From contig QKWP01000062.1 of assembly GCA_003550325.1 (NCBI GenBank), positions 475,688 through 539,687 on the forward strand: a stretch of DNA of 64,000 nt. The letters are read 5' to 3'. The translations under genes and the position numbers were made by a program. Origin of the DNA: Gigaspora rosea. Lineage: Eukaryota > Glomeromycota > Glomeromycetes > Diversisporales > Gigasporaceae. The stretch's first letter is position 1. The number at the start of each line of letters is the position of its first letter. Below are positions 1-11,635 of the stretch, piece after piece. A model generated the notes under the pieces. The model did no database searches, was not told where the DNA came from, and was given only the letters and a program-made list of their open reading frames with translations.

Positions 1-289
1 TATTTCTGTATTTAAAATATCATTGAAATTTGATCTCGTTCTCATTAATATATATTATGGATTCCCAATTGCAGATGTTTTTAATGATATTTAAAAAATA
101 AGTTGCATTTGGGTTTATGGAAAATTGTGTATTTTTCTTTTTTAATTACAAAGTTTTATCAAGCTACATACTTATATAAACTGCCACATAAAAAACACTT
201 TCATAAAAAAAATTAAAGCCATATGTTGTATATAATTGAAAATTTATAAGTGTTGATTTTTTTATACGTTAATCTTCTCCGTACTCTTT

Positions 290-764
290 TCAGTGGATGT
301 TATAACTTGAAGGATCTTCATCTTTGCGATAAGTCCACCTTTTGATTGAATCAACAGTGATTTGACAATCATGATGATTTTCGTTCCACTATGCAACGAA
401 CTTCTCAGGAGTAGTAAGTCCTCTTGCCTTGAGGTTGAACATGTACTTAGGGTCAGGAAATTCGTGGTCGATCTTATAATGTGTTTTGAGAGAAACTTAA
501 TATTAGAACAAAATGCAAATAATTAGTAGTTTTTTTCAAAGCATATGTCGTTGAATCAGAATCGGGCAGCCACACACGGAAGCTATGCTTAATTGTTAAT
601 GCTTTAGACTCTTCAGAATTACTACACTCTTCGTCGGGCGAATAATAGGACAAATCATCCCCTAAAAGAAAATCTGTAAAAATATTTGTTGTAAAAAAAA
701 AAAGGGTATACAGTACACTCGATACCTTGTTTCTAACTCTTGTTAGTTGAGTCAGCAATATCAA
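290..764 (-). pseudogene. Decayed coding fragment, unknown family
   Basis: Two minus-strand stretches look coding. The upper one (about 540-764) contains the acidic and serine-rich run SYYSPDEECSNSEESKAL. The lower one (about 290-480) reads HYKIDHEFPDPKYMFNLKARG and then TTPEKFVA-stop-WNENHHD, where the stop TAG replaces a likely CAG (Gln). No clear splice pair joins them. The residue composition is protein-like, unlike the AT noise around it, but I do not recognise the family. It could be part of the same decayed mobile element as the SWIM relic at 1600-2095, which lies on the same strand. No function is assigned. Confidence 0.35.
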
Positions 765-779
765 AGGAACTTTCTTCCA

Positions 780-1599
780 GAGATAAATTTTTTTGACCAG
801 TCTTTCGAGCTTGGATGGTATTCATTATTCTTAGTAAAGATTCACTTTCAATTATTTCGTAGTTCTTGATTATTTTTCAGAAACTTCACTACCTATAAAG
901 CAAACATCTTAGACTACCTTACCAAGAAATTATAGTACTCAGGAACCACGTTTGAGAAATAGATAAAATAATGTTATTCACTGTAATTCCCACGTCCGTA
1001 TCTGATAGGTTACACCACTAATGTGTTTGACTATTGCCATTCTAATGAGCGATTATTACGATTTATGAAATATAATGATTTTATCTGATTATTAATCAAA
1101 GTAGATATTAACGTCTTATTATGGGGAACCGGGTGCCATCACGTGATCCGGCAGTCGGCGTCCGACCTAATTTAAGACATCCGGAGACACATCAGTCACG
1201 GGATAGCCGAAATTGCCTATCGAAATTTAAGAATCTAATGGAAAAGTGCAAAATTTTATTTAGTTAATTTTTTTTTATTTGAGATTCTGTTAACACTAAA
1301 TTTGCTTTAATGGTCTTGTTCACGAATATCGTTACGATGAACACAATCAAATTTTTTTTGATACACAAAATATTGCAAAAAATAATTTATCGCATCTCTT
1401 TTGGTGCAACGCCTACCCAACTATCATTAATCCTTTCATACTAAAGTGCATGATACACTGTTGCAAATCCGCCTCTCCAATCCTTTTAATATTATTTATT
1501 TATTTATTCTGCGGCTTTTTTATAACATTCGAAGCATTTTTTTTTTGTTTTATATTCAAACCATTTTTTTTTGTTTTTTAACATTTTCTATTTATTTAT
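780..1599. other. AT-rich intergenic DNA, no gene seen
   Basis: No open frame or recognisable motif. A short, more GC-rich patch (about 1120-1215) has no coding signal that I can support. Poly-T and poly-A runs dominate the rest. Confidence 0.5.
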
Positions 1600-2095
1600 T
1601 TTAGAACGGGGTCTAAACAAATTTTCAATCTTTGAATGAATTCAGACTTTTCCATTTCATCACCATTTTTCTCAATACTCCAGTACTGGTTACGCATTTT
1701 TTCCATTAATTCGTTAACAGTAAGCTTTCTTTTTTCTGCCGCTTTATCAATTTCGTCTTTTTCAAATGATTCAAAATTTACTAACTCATGATGTTCATAA
1801 ATTTCGAATCCACTTTCATCAAACTGTCATTGAAATTGTCTCCAAGCATCAATCGTCAGCAATTTTCTGGGACCATATTTTTGTTCATGAAAAATATGTT
1901 TACAGGGGAGTATGTACTTGTGGATAAAAAGGCAGTGGCACTCAATTAACATTAAACTAGGCAATTCCTTCCCTTTTCCATTCTATTATTGGCAGCAAAT
2001 ATTTCACCAACTATTAATTTTTGAATTGGAAAAGGAAACTTGTGAATTTTCTTTAGAGTATCGTTGTCAATGTCAGGGGTGAAAATTTTTTTCAC
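1600..2095 (-). pseudogene. SWIM zinc-finger transposase relic
   Basis: Read on the minus strand, this stretch gives a hydrophobic segment (IHKFPFPIQKLIVGEIFAA). After a frameshift comes a SWIM-type zinc finger, LIECHCLFIH followed by LPCKHIFHE, matching the CxC...CxH spacing. A charged tail then ends at a stop near 1609. SWIM fingers of this kind sit near the C-terminus of Mutator-like and related transposases. One in-frame TGA falls where Trp is likely (WRQFQ-stop-QFDESG). The upstream catalytic part was not found, so this is the 3' remnant of a dead element. Family placement beyond 'SWIM-bearing transposase' is inference. Confidence 0.5.
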
Positions 2096-2147
2096 ATGTT
2101 TTGTCGATTATGCGGCACAGATCTCCTGATTCACAAAACAGATTTTA

Positions 2148-2330
2148 AAGATCAGGTGTAATGTAACATAATCAGAAAATTTCAAAACAAACGTTTATTT
2201 TGTTAAAAATCGCTTATTTCTTGAAATTTTGCATAAGAAACCGCCTTTAGCACACTAACAAAAAGGCAGTTTTACTATATAGACTCTCTATTTGACACAT
2301 GACCCTAACCCTAACCCTAATTGTCCGGAG
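2148..2330. repeat. Dispersed repeat copy with telomere-like core
   Basis: Starts with the motif GATCAGGTGTAATGTAACA and runs through a conserved stretch (CAAAACAAACGTTTATTTTGTT, then a GAAACCGCC block) to a short CCCTAACCCTAACCCTAA run at about 2300-2321. The same order of blocks occurs at 9475-9705 and, inverted, at 49720-50045. It is a dispersed non-coding repeat, probably a truncated MITE. Confidence 0.55.
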
Positions 2331-2877
2331 CATAGCGAAGGACTTTATATGTTTACGTAAGGTGATACAAAAGTTACATTTTTGATACATCAATAATATT
2401 AATATCAAAAATGTAACTTCTGTATTTGGTGTCTGTCCGCATGCATATAATAGTTATATTTTTGATGTATCGTATTTTTTTTGATTTGTGTTGCATCAAA
2501 AAAATGAAATTCTGATCTTAGTTGTTATTGTGCTTCGGACACACAATGCTGTGCATTATCCTAGTATAATTGAACTTTAAAGGATTTTGCTGCGCCACAT
2601 GATCGACAAAACCTGGCACAGAATTTTTTTATGCATTCAGATGCGACATTAATCCGAGTAGCAAATCTTACATTTTTGATACTCCTGCACTTTATACTCC
2701 TGTATGTACCCCAAAATTACTTTATTTTTTTGATACCGATCTGCATATATACACGTGATTTGTGTTACACAAAGGCCCGGTGCATTGTTTTTGCAAAAAT
2801 AATTTTTGGTTACACACTGCTAATGTCATATAACGTTATACAAGTCTAATTTTGCCTGGCATTAAGCTTAATGCTGG
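2331..2877. repeat. Repeat DNA around a dispersed 'TTACATTTTTGATAC' motif
   Basis: No gene. Contains inverted copies of TTACATTTTTGATAC (about 2371-2420). A block at 2663-2705 (AAATCTTACATTTTTGATAC then TCCTGCACTT) recurs at 49149-49185 and inverted at 61500-61550. This looks like the terminus of a dispersed element. The weak open frame 2631-2849 has no support. Confidence 0.4.
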
Positions 2878-3134
2878 TGGGCACTATCATGATAATGCCC
2901 CCGGTGGGGTTAGACATAATTCCGGCCCACAAATCTAGGAACCCTAAAAACTAATTGTTCGAAGCAACATCCAATCACAGTATATATACTAGATGCATAT
3001 GTCGTATAACTAGTACATGTACTGTGATTGGATTTTGCTTCAAACAATTAGTTTTTAGGGTTCCTAGATTTAGGGTTAGGGTAGGCCGGAATTATGTCTA
3101 ACCCCGCCGGGGCATTATCATGATAGTACGGTGC
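2878..3134. repeat. Hairpin MITE with TTAGGG core
   Basis: Long inverted repeat. The left arm (GCACTATCATGATAATGCCC, then GGGGTTAGACATAATTCCGG, GGAACCCTAAAAACTAATTG and CCAATCACAGTA) is matched in reverse by the right arm ending near 3134. The right arm carries TTAGGGTTAGGG at about 3064-3076. No coding capacity. It fits a fold-back MITE. Confidence 0.75.
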
Positions 3135-4413
3135 AAAAAATAACTTTGCATTCCTGTTCACCTTTTTCAAGACCTGGGAAAGCCGCCATGATACTTCTTG
3201 CTTTTACACTACTTAGTCTAATAAAATGTACCGAGGTTTCCAAGAGCTACAAAATTGCTGCATTATTCTCAATGCCTCTGCAACAGTATCACTATCTTCG
3301 TTACTAACTAAAAAATGCCCACTAACGTTCCAACAACTATATTCATCCTGAATATAATGCGTAAACAAATGCCAGTTATATTACGACAGGATGAAACTCA
3401 CGCAGCTAGCTAGTAAAATCTGCGCTAATTGGCTAGATCAGGGGAAACCCGAATAGCAATGTAAAATCTGTATTTGTTATTTAAAATATGTAAAACCTGC
3501 TTTTTATAAGGTAAAATTCGCTTTTGCCTTATTTTACTATATAAAAACCGCTTTTGCTTTATTTTACTATGTAAAAACCGCTTTTACTTGGATAAAATTC
3601 GTTTTTTTTATTTTATTCGTAAAATCTGCTTTTTTCTAGATGAAATTCATTAAACCCTGTAGATCAACTGTTAGATAATCTCGCTAAACATGTCTCCTCT
3701 CTCTATCTAAATCTTTAAATGCACTTCTAAATTCTGATTCAAATATATACTAGATTTCCTTTAATGCACTTTTTCTTATCATTTTTTAAATTCATATTGT
3801 TAGAAGTTTAGTCTTTTTGGATACGTTTAGAAAGATCTCTCTATACAAGGATGCTAATGGCACTATACTGAGAGTTACTTAAACTTGCAGATTACTAAGA
3901 GTTACTTAAACTTGCAGATCTAAGGAAGGTATTTTTTATAATACTTTTTTAACTTCTACTAATATAAGCAAAACAAGCCTGGCAATTACTATATACAATT
4001 CTTTTACAAGCAATTATAGAAAATTTAGTAGGGTTTTATTGCATAACACCTGGGCTAGCACTTTAGCAATGCAATTCATTGGAACCAGGCTTTTATCAAC
4101 ATGAATTTAGAGAACAATTAAGAACAATAGCGACAAAACATATACTAGACATATATGTGAGCCTAAAATTAAAGTGGCATTTAGAGAGAGGTTGCACTTA
4201 GAGGGGTTGCACTTAGAGAGTTAATGTTGATTGTACAATGATTCAAGATATACAGATGAAAACAAAAAAGCTGGTGATTGTGGGAAAAGGTTTCAACTTA
4301 GAATTAGTACATATAATTGCATTATTGAATAGATCTTATCTGATAGGCTAGATAATATCAAAACATCTGAGGAAGAATTTGGTTCTGTATATTCTGCAGC
4401 CTAGTTGGATAGT
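3135..4413. other. Intergenic DNA with a short tandem repeat
   Basis: No gene seen. 3470-3650 holds irregular tandem copies of a motif like TAAAACCGCTTTTGCTTTA (period about 30-35 bp). 3885-3920 has a 25-bp direct duplication (AGAGTTACTTAAACTTGCAG). Confidence 0.4.
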
Positions 4414-4536
4414 ACAGTCAGACCTCTTTAAGTGCACCCTCTATAAGTTCACACCCTCTCTAAATGCACATTCAAATTCTGGCCCAAATATAGCACTTTT
4501 TATTATTATTCTCTAAATGCACGTTGCTAAAGTATG
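4414..4536. mobile_element. MITE related to 42472-42641, split by insertion
   Basis: The sequence ACCTCTTTAAGTGCACCC, then TCTATAAGTTCACACCCTCTC, then CTCTAAATGCACGTTGC follows the order of blocks in the complete MITE at 42472-42641. The match breaks at 4544, where the hAT-type element begins, and appears to resume after 6825. Degenerate, but clearly the same family. Confidence 0.55.
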
Positions 4537-5522
4537 GTTCCAAGTAGTGATCCTGGTCGATCAAAATTTTTCGACCGACCAAGCCGATGAAATTTTATCG
4601 GCTTAGTCGGCTTAGCTGAAAATTTCAAATAAATCGCAATTTGATCAAAACAACCTGCAATAATTATCTTGTACTTGTATTATCGTGAATAAAACCCGAT
4701 TAGAAGATATAATACTATATATAATTATGCGATTCAATAATTTATTAAATTAAAGTTGCTTTTAATTTGCCGAATTTAGTAAAAATTTTTATTATATATT
4801 AAAGGAGTATCGTGTTCCAAGCACCATTAAAAGTTACGAATTACATTTAAAGCAGGGTTTATTCTATGCGCATTAAATAAATATAAACGTACCGGTACGT
4901 TCCAATGAGAAATTGCCAAAAAATTCGAGCATGTGAATTAAAGTGGCTTGAATATATCTTAAAATCATATGTTCCCGAATAAATATGTATAGCTTACGTG
5001 AATATGATTTTTGCATTTGTATTTAGCTACATACGACGTTGGTTTTCTAAAATAATGAGTTCATAAACTTAAATTATGAATATTTGCTGAGTATAAATAA
5101 CATTCATTAATTTAAGTATCTAAAATGCTATTATTTTTACTTTTAATTAACTTTTTAAACGAAAATTCACTTCAAATGGCTTTATTACGATATAAGAGTA
5201 GTTTTTTATACAAATAATTCATAGTATAAGGAGAGATACCTACCTGAATTCTTCAAATAGAAGTGACAAATCAGTCGATATAATTAATAGTTAGCTCAGC
5301 AATCGGAATGCTTCAGTTATATTTGGGTTTTTCAGTACACTATATTTTTATTTTATATGTATGTTTGATTTCTCCTAACGCTGCTAGCTAAAATTGTTTT
5401 ATACTTGTCAAAATATTTCGACATTTAATATTTAGGCATGACGAAATTCTAAATAATATCGAAATAAAAAAAAAAAAAAACAAAAAAAAAATATATATAT
5501 ATATGAGTTAAATATTGTCAGG

Positions 5523-5631
5523 AATAATGCTGAAATTTGGATGTGAAATGAATGTATCTGATTGGTTAGGGTTAGGGTGTTCAGCCAATAGGGTTTTCAA
5601 ACATTCAAATTTCAGCATCATTAAATTCCTT
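5523..5631. repeat. Hairpin with TTAGGGTTAGGG near its centre
   Basis: The arms AATGCTGAAATTTGGATG and CATTCAAATTTCAGCATCATT are inverted copies. Between them lie ATTGGTTAGGGTTAGGG and its partner CCAAT. The open frame 5515-5706 only reflects this repeat. Confidence 0.6.
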
Positions 5632-5909
5632 CCATATGCTTCAGACAAAGTTGGTATTTTATTTAGTGCGGGATTTTTTTCCTTCTTTAAAAGACATGGA
5701 CTCTAATCAATTTCGTAAACTTCTGTACTCGGTTACAATTTTCAATATGGTATTGGTATTAAGAAAGACGAAAGAAGACCTTTGAATATTATATGAAAAC
5801 AGTTGAGTTGGAAAATTCAGTTGTGATAAGTGATATTAGTACAGTAGTACAGTAATTGCTATTATTATGGAATTGGAGTAGAAATAAATTACTGGAAAAC
5901 ATTTGAATA

Positions 5910-6024
5910 TCGTATAGTCACGAAATAACACTTAGTGGTGTAATTCCGAATCTCGTCCAAAATTATTCTTAATTAACATTGAAATTCGAAATTATGCTCC
6001 TGCACTTATTTCGCGACTATACAG
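5910..6024. mobile_element. Pogo-type MITE, 115 bp
   Basis: The ends TCGTATAGTCACGAAATAAC and GTTATTTCGC-like (TTATTTCGCGACTATACAG) are inverted copies and resemble the ends of the pogo element at 19897-23336 (CTGTATAACCGCGAAATAAC). TA flanks both sides (5908-5909 and 6025-6026), the Tc1/mariner-type duplication. No coding capacity. It was probably moved by a related transposase. Confidence 0.75.
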
Positions 6025-6833
6025 TATTGTAAAAGATCGGCTGATTTGGATGATGCTATTGGAATATTTAATATTGACATTCATTATGAAACTGAGTTTA
6101 AGATAATAATAAAGCATTTGAATATTTATAAAAATCTACTAATCGAGATATCGAAGCAGCAATGAGTAATTTTGCTTGATTAACAAATTAATTATCACTA
6201 ATTTAGAGATTTAGTCATACTTATAATGTATATTGACAACATTTCGACGTCATGTCGAAATATATTCAACACGAAATTGTCTAAATGTATGACTAAATAG
6301 GGTATTTCGACTAATAACATTAATTTCTCACCTTACATCACAAAAAAATATAATAAAGTTTTAACTTCAAACAGCCCAATTTGTGAGTTTAAAGAATTTT
6401 AATATGTCTAAGCAGTTAAATTAAGTTATTAGAATTATAAATATTTACTATTTATTCTAATTTTGTTTACTTTACAAGTATAAAAAATAATTTATTAATC
6501 TAATACTTACAGGACGAATAGGCGATTTCAGCATGATAATAATACAGTTATCGTTACAAATTTGTGCTATTGTATTTCGAAGTAAATAAAAATTAATCAA
6601 TAACAGGTGGTGCATAAGCACCACCTGTTGAGCCAGTAATACAGTCGTCAAGTGTACTAAATAAATGTAATTACTTATTATTTGTCAAGTTGGTCATAGA
6701 TATCGATCTAGTTTTGAGAAAAAATTTTTTACTTATAAAATCAGCTAGCCGATTTTAGAAAAAATCGACCGACCGAGTCGAAAAATCGGCTTAGCCGATT
6801 TTTTTAATTTCAACCAGGATCACTAGTTCCAAG

Positions 6834-7304
6834 GGTGTTCATTTGGCTGTATAATGATTCGATTGTATTAGAAGATCCAACTTTGAACTGATTTATATAA
6901 TCATATTGTTTAATAGATCTCATTTAATGGATTAGTGATATCAAAAAAAAAACAGTAGAGGATAATTTGGTTCTGTACATTCCACAATCCAGTTAGACAG
7001 TATTTGAAAGTAACATAGTTCTCATATAACAATTCAGGATGGACAAGTAGAAGCAAGAAGGTCATTAATTGAGCAAAAATCTAACATTGTTGTATTCAAT
7101 ATCTTGTCTTGCTTTAATAAAAGTCCTCATGATTTTTTAAGACTTAAGTTGTTATTTATGTACAATTTATTCAATATATATTGAACTAATTCGTTTTATA
7201 TTATTTAAAAGATTTTTATAGTATTCATAATACAGGTTACATTCATGTAAATTTTCATTAGCAACAATATTTTGCATATTAATATCATCCAAAAATAATT
7301 CAGA
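6834..7304. other. Intergenic DNA, no gene seen
   Basis: AT-rich sequence. The first few dozen bases may be the continuation of the MITE interrupted at 4544. Nothing else is recognisable. Confidence 0.4.
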
Positions 7305-7575
7305 AGATCATATTTATGAGGTTTTACCATATATTGCTCCTGAGGTTTTACAAGATCAGACAATTATAGAAACTATTGATATTTATGACTTCAGGATTAT
7401 TATGAAAGAAGTTTTACCTGGACAAAACCTTTCGATAGCTAACTATTTGATGAAGCATTTCGTAATAGGTCATATTCTGAATTTCATAGAAATTGGACCC
7501 AGGTAGAAATTGTTGCTATATGATTACCCGAAATATATAATAATTTACTCGGATAACCTAAATAGGAATTTCTCA
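7305..7575 (+). pseudogene. Protein-kinase C-lobe relic
   Basis: The forward reading gives IYEVLPYIAPEVLQDQ and then IDIYDFRIIMKEVLPGQ. These match the activation-segment APE motif and the following D-x-(Y/W)-S-F-G helix of eukaryotic protein kinases (consensus PYIAPEVL...DIYSFGIIMWE). The reading then needs a frameshift to continue as FDEAFRNRSYSEF and LPEIYNNLLG. Gly of the DxxSFG motif is changed to Arg, and the N-lobe and catalytic loop are missing. It is a dead fragment of a kinase of the type often found with Sel1 repeats in these fungi. The family resemblance is seen in the sequence; the Sel1 connection is inference. Confidence 0.55.
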
Positions 7576-7810
7576 ACAAGCCCAATCTCTAGTAATTCAA
7601 AATTTAATAAGTGTATCGTTTATCTTAAATCAATAAAAACAAAAATTATTTTAAGTACATTAAATAAAGGATCTCACAGACTAAATAAATGTGAATAATC
7701 ATTAAAGATTTAAAAATGGAAAGTTATATTTATAACACCGTGTTATATAACACCCTATCACATGATATAATATAACAACCAATAGCAGTGCAGCGCATAT
7801 TAGTTTAATA

Positions 7811-7959
7811 TAGAGGTTGGAACCGGTTTTAATAATTCGGGTTTATCACGTAAATTTTGTGATATTTAAGAATTTAATCCAATTAAATTTTAATAAATTC
7901 TAAAATATCACAAAATTCACGTGATAAACCCGAATTATTAAAACCGGTTCCAACCTCTA
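7811..7959. repeat. Near-perfect 149-bp palindrome (fold-back MITE)
   Basis: The left arm starting TAGAGGTTGGAACCGGTTTT and the right arm ending AAAACCGGTTCCAACCTCTA match almost base for base for about 65 bp each, around a short AT-rich loop. No gene. Confidence 0.8.
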
Positions 7960-8052
7960 GTTTAATATATCGTTTTATGTACTGAATAAAATATGTTGAT
8001 ATCTATGTAAATTAAGAACTGTTATTTGTCACTTAAGTGACAACGACTTATG

Positions 8053-9444
8053 CAGTGTTGGGCTGGACATTGGACATGGACATTGGACCACCCATGTCCA
8101 GTCCAGTCCAATCCATTGGACCAGAAGAGGTTGGACATTGGACATTGTGTAACATTAAATTAGTGCATAAAAATGTGACAATTGGCCAATCAAATTATAA
8201 ATTTTTGAACTATTATACTTGATTTATTATAATATACTTTTGATGCAAAGATAAAATTCAAATAATTTAACAATTTAAAGATTAACTATAGTTACTAGCA
8301 TATGTTTCTGAAAATAAGCTACCTCTTAAGGACAATTTTGGGCACAAAAAATCCAGAGTAGCTTATTTTCAGATATAATCAATTTTTGGTCAATCACCAA
8401 TAGTCATTACATAGTAAAGTCTAAATTCTACTATGTAAATCGATTATTAGCACTTAAATAAACTTGTTTGGGAACTACACTACACATATTCTGAAAGTTT
8501 CATCAAAATATGAGCACTTTTTATTATTTGACTTTTAATTTTTATATTCAATGAATATATTTTGTTAATAAAATTTTAATCTCTTTGTTAAATATAAAAA
8601 TTAAAAATTAATTAATAAAAAGTTTTCCTATTTTGTTATAAATTTTAGGGTATACATATTTTAATCTCCTTAATAAGTTTACTTAAGTGGCTTTGCTTTA
8701 ATCAATTTGCTTAGTAAAGTTTGGACTTTACTATATAGTAACTTTCATCAATCATGAGGTAGCTTATTTTTAAGTTAAAGATATTTTTGGAGTAGCTTAT
8801 TTTTGGAGGTAGCTTATTTTGGCAATATACAGTATAAGAAACTACTAATTTCTGTAATTGTAATAGTCAGCCTAATTAATAGTAATAATAATTATTATAA
8901 AATTACTATATATATATATAGTAGAACACAATCTAAGTTTGACAATTCAGATTGATTCTCCAATCCAAATAAATTTAAATATCCTGATTAGAGATTTTTA
9001 ATCAGATTGGTCAAAGAACTTGAATAACAAATCTAAGGATATGCTTAAATGCTAACTTTAAATATGTATAATCTAATGCAATTCAATCTGACTTTTATAG
9101 AATCCAGATGATTTGTCAAAAATAAAATTAAAGCATTATATTATAACTTTGGTATAACTTATTCATAATTGTTAATTCTAAAGTTATATATTAAATAGAA
9201 TTCTTTTATTGCTTAGGATTATATAGAATTCTATTGCAACTTATACTAATTTAGAATTAATTTAAATTCTTTTATTGTATAGATTTAAATAGAATTTTGT
9301 TGTAGCTTATATAATAAATAATTTTAGAAATTTTAGTAAATAGTTGGACATATTGGACCTGGACTATGTCCAAGCATATGTCCATTGTCCAGTCCAGTCC
9401 AATCATGTTAAAATTAGATGGACATATGTCCAATGCCAACACTG
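8053..9444. mobile_element. Non-autonomous hAT element, 1.39 kb
   Basis: The ends are CAGTGTTGGGCTGGACATTG and, inverted, CAGTGTTGGCATTGGACATA. An exact 8-bp duplication, GACTTATG, flanks it at 8045-8052 and 9445-9452. Subterminal TGGACATTGGAC-type iterons occur at both ends, as in hAT elements. The interior is AT-rich without a transposase. An unoccupied copy of the host repeat, with a single GGCTTATG, is present inverted near 50020-50030, which confirms the insertion. The small open frame 8037-8222 is an artefact of the iterons. Confidence 0.85.
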
Positions 9445-9452
9445 GACTTATG

Positions 9453-9705
9453 TATCACTGAATCAATCAGTTACATGATCTTGTGTAATGTAACATGATC
9501 AGAAAATTCAAAACAAACGTTCGTTTTATCAAAAAACAACAAAAATCGCTTATTACTCAAAATCTGCATAGGAAACCACCTTCCGTCCTCTAACAAAAAG
9601 TTTTTTTTGAGCGATTTTACTATATACTCCAAACCCTAACCCTAAACCTAGTGCTTACCCTAACCCTAAACTAACAAAAGCTAAACTTTATCGATACAGA
9701 GATGA
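9453..9705. repeat. Host repeat (telomere-cored MITE), right part
   Basis: Together with about 7995-8052 this forms one copy of the repeat also found inverted at 49720-50045. Shared blocks in the same order are a GTAATGTAACATGATCAGAA-like block, AAACAAACGTTCGTTTTATC, GGAAACCACCTTCCG, and CCCTAACCCTAAACCTA with a second CCCTAACCCTAA at about 9659-9671. The hAT element 8053-9444 sits inside this copy. Confidence 0.65.
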
Positions 9706-10337
9706 TCTACAGGTGACAATATCACATGCGTCGCATATAACTTAATCCTCATATTCAAATCTTTGCTCAAAAATTAGTATAAGACTCGCTTTTTTCCGTA
9801 CTCTAACAAAAGTTTTTTTTAAGCCATTTTACTAAACGATACCTTCCGAATTTAATTATAAGAACCGGATTTTGATTAAATCCAGATCTAACAATTAAAT
9901 CCGGGATCTAAGCTGCATTATACATATGATAAAACAAATATGTATACGGAACATAGGTTACTGCACAAGGAAAACAAATATGCACATTGAAACAATAGCA
10001 TTAGATCACTATAGTAGGTTTAGTATCATAGTTAAAATTCAACACGCATAGTATAAACATTAACATAAAAAAAAAGTGGCTTCATCCACATATCACTGCC
10101 ACTTCATGTGCAATAAATTTGTCTCAACAAATGCAAATCAAAACATTCAAAAGAAGATAATCATATTACCTAGAGGCATGAATATATTAACTAATGTAAT
10201 CATAACTTAATATGTCCGCACCTCTTTATACCTTAAAAAAATCAATCTTACCCTGGCTATAATATCTAAAAGATACATAAAAATTAATAATCATATACAA
10301 GTAAAATTGATATCTTTTTTAACACGCATACTACATA
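9706..10337. other. Intergenic DNA, no gene seen
   Basis: About 9706-9740 still belongs to the repeat above. The rest has no frame or motif. It would contain the 3' flank of the MULE gene that follows, but no MULE terminus was recognised. Confidence 0.4.
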
Positions 10338-11325
10338 CTACTGAGTTGTATTTTCTCTAGATCGTTTTAGCGGGCACGTGCTTTGATAATGATTAGGTTC
10401 ATGACAGAATCTGCAAATTCTTGGTTTCAATGTTGATTTCTTTTTCGCCTGGAACTTCTCTTGTTTCCCTTTAATATGCTTTTTGCGTGGTTCCCCTTTA
10501 CCAACATGATAGGCAAGATCTGCAATGTTTTCAATAGAAACCGCATGTCCATCAATTTGAGTAGATAGAACGTTTGAATTCTGACGCTCCTTAAAAATTC
10601 GAAGCTCCCTTTGTTGTGTTTCTTTTTCAAGTTCAAATTTTTTCTTATCAACATAGTTCTGCAAGAAAACTTCTAACTCATGATCATTTTCGTCATTATC
10701 TTGTAAAGCGATAGCCTGTTTCGCAAGACTCATAGCTTTGTTAAATCGAACCTTCTTTTCTATGCGTTTTTGAAACTTATTTTCTTGAATATTATCAATT
10801 TGAAATAAGTTCATATCTGTCATAGTACTTAATTGCTGCGTGCTTGGAACTAACTCAGTATTACGACTTGCTGTTAAAAATGGTTTTTGAGACCGTTCAG
10901 ATTCTGTTACTTCATCTTTACACCATCGTATGGGCAACAGCATTATATGAAACTTAGCAAAATTTGATTCAAGCAATACGCAAAAAAAATGCCGACACAC
11001 AATCCTGTGGCTAGCTAGCAAAAGACAAGTGCACAAATGACGTCCATTATTAAACAATATAATATATAATGTAGTGAATTGACTTAGCCGAAGTCAAACA
11101 TGTAATTTTCCAAATTTCTTGAATAATTGAATATTCATTTTCAGTGATTAAAGCTGATAAATATGATTGTGAAATATCATACACGCTTTCAATGAAATCT
11201 TCATCATATACAAATTCTTGTGAATTCAACGAAGCATCAGCATCTTGCAGCTATTAAAATAGAATTAATAAAATTTGATGCTTACATATGATTTTCATGA
11301 TATCTGTTTCTCTGAAAGGCCATTT

Positions 11326-11403
11326 GCCTAACATCACATAAGGTGATAATTTACTAATAATATATTGCTACAACTGACCCTAACCCTATGTGATGTTAGA
11401 TAA
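11326..11403. repeat. Short hairpin with telomere-like loop
   Basis: CTAACATCACATAAG (about 11328) and TATGTGATGTTAG (about 11390) are inverted copies. CCCTAACCCTA sits at the base of the right arm. It lies inside the probable intron of the MULE pseudogene. Confidence 0.6.
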
Positions 11404-11635
11404 ATAACCTGTCGGTGAAATAGACATCGGGAAAGTGAACAATTATAAAACAAATCCAATAAAGTACTTACTTGATCATTTAAATTAGTGTCACTAAGTG
11501 AAAGTACTTGAGCTCAGTATATAGTAGACTGAACTATTTGTTTTTGTTGTTCAGCTGCTAAATTCGGCGTTAAGTACTTATCGATTTGTTTACTGATTTG
11601 AGGAAAAACATATTGCAATGCGATATGGTTATTGT

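Larger units (their letters stand above)
4545..6825. mobile_element. Non-autonomous hAT-type element, 2.28 kb
   Basis: The left end reads TAGTGATCCTGGT and the right end ACCAGGATCACTA, a 13-bp inverted match followed by degenerate inverted blocks (CGACCGACC, CGGCTTAG). An exact 8-bp direct duplication, GTTCCAAG, flanks it at 4537-4544 and 6826-6833. Eight-base duplications are typical of hAT elements. No transposase frame was found inside, so it is non-autonomous. A pogo-type MITE (5910-6024) and a TTAGGG-cored hairpin (5523-5631) lie within it. Confidence 0.8.

Noticed and set aside
2298..2322. Chromosome end marked by CCCTAA repeats
   Set aside because: Only three units, internal, and similar short runs occur throughout the window within dispersed repeats.
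8037..8222. 61-codon open frame
   Set aside because: It crosses the end of a hAT element and consists of TGGACA iterons.
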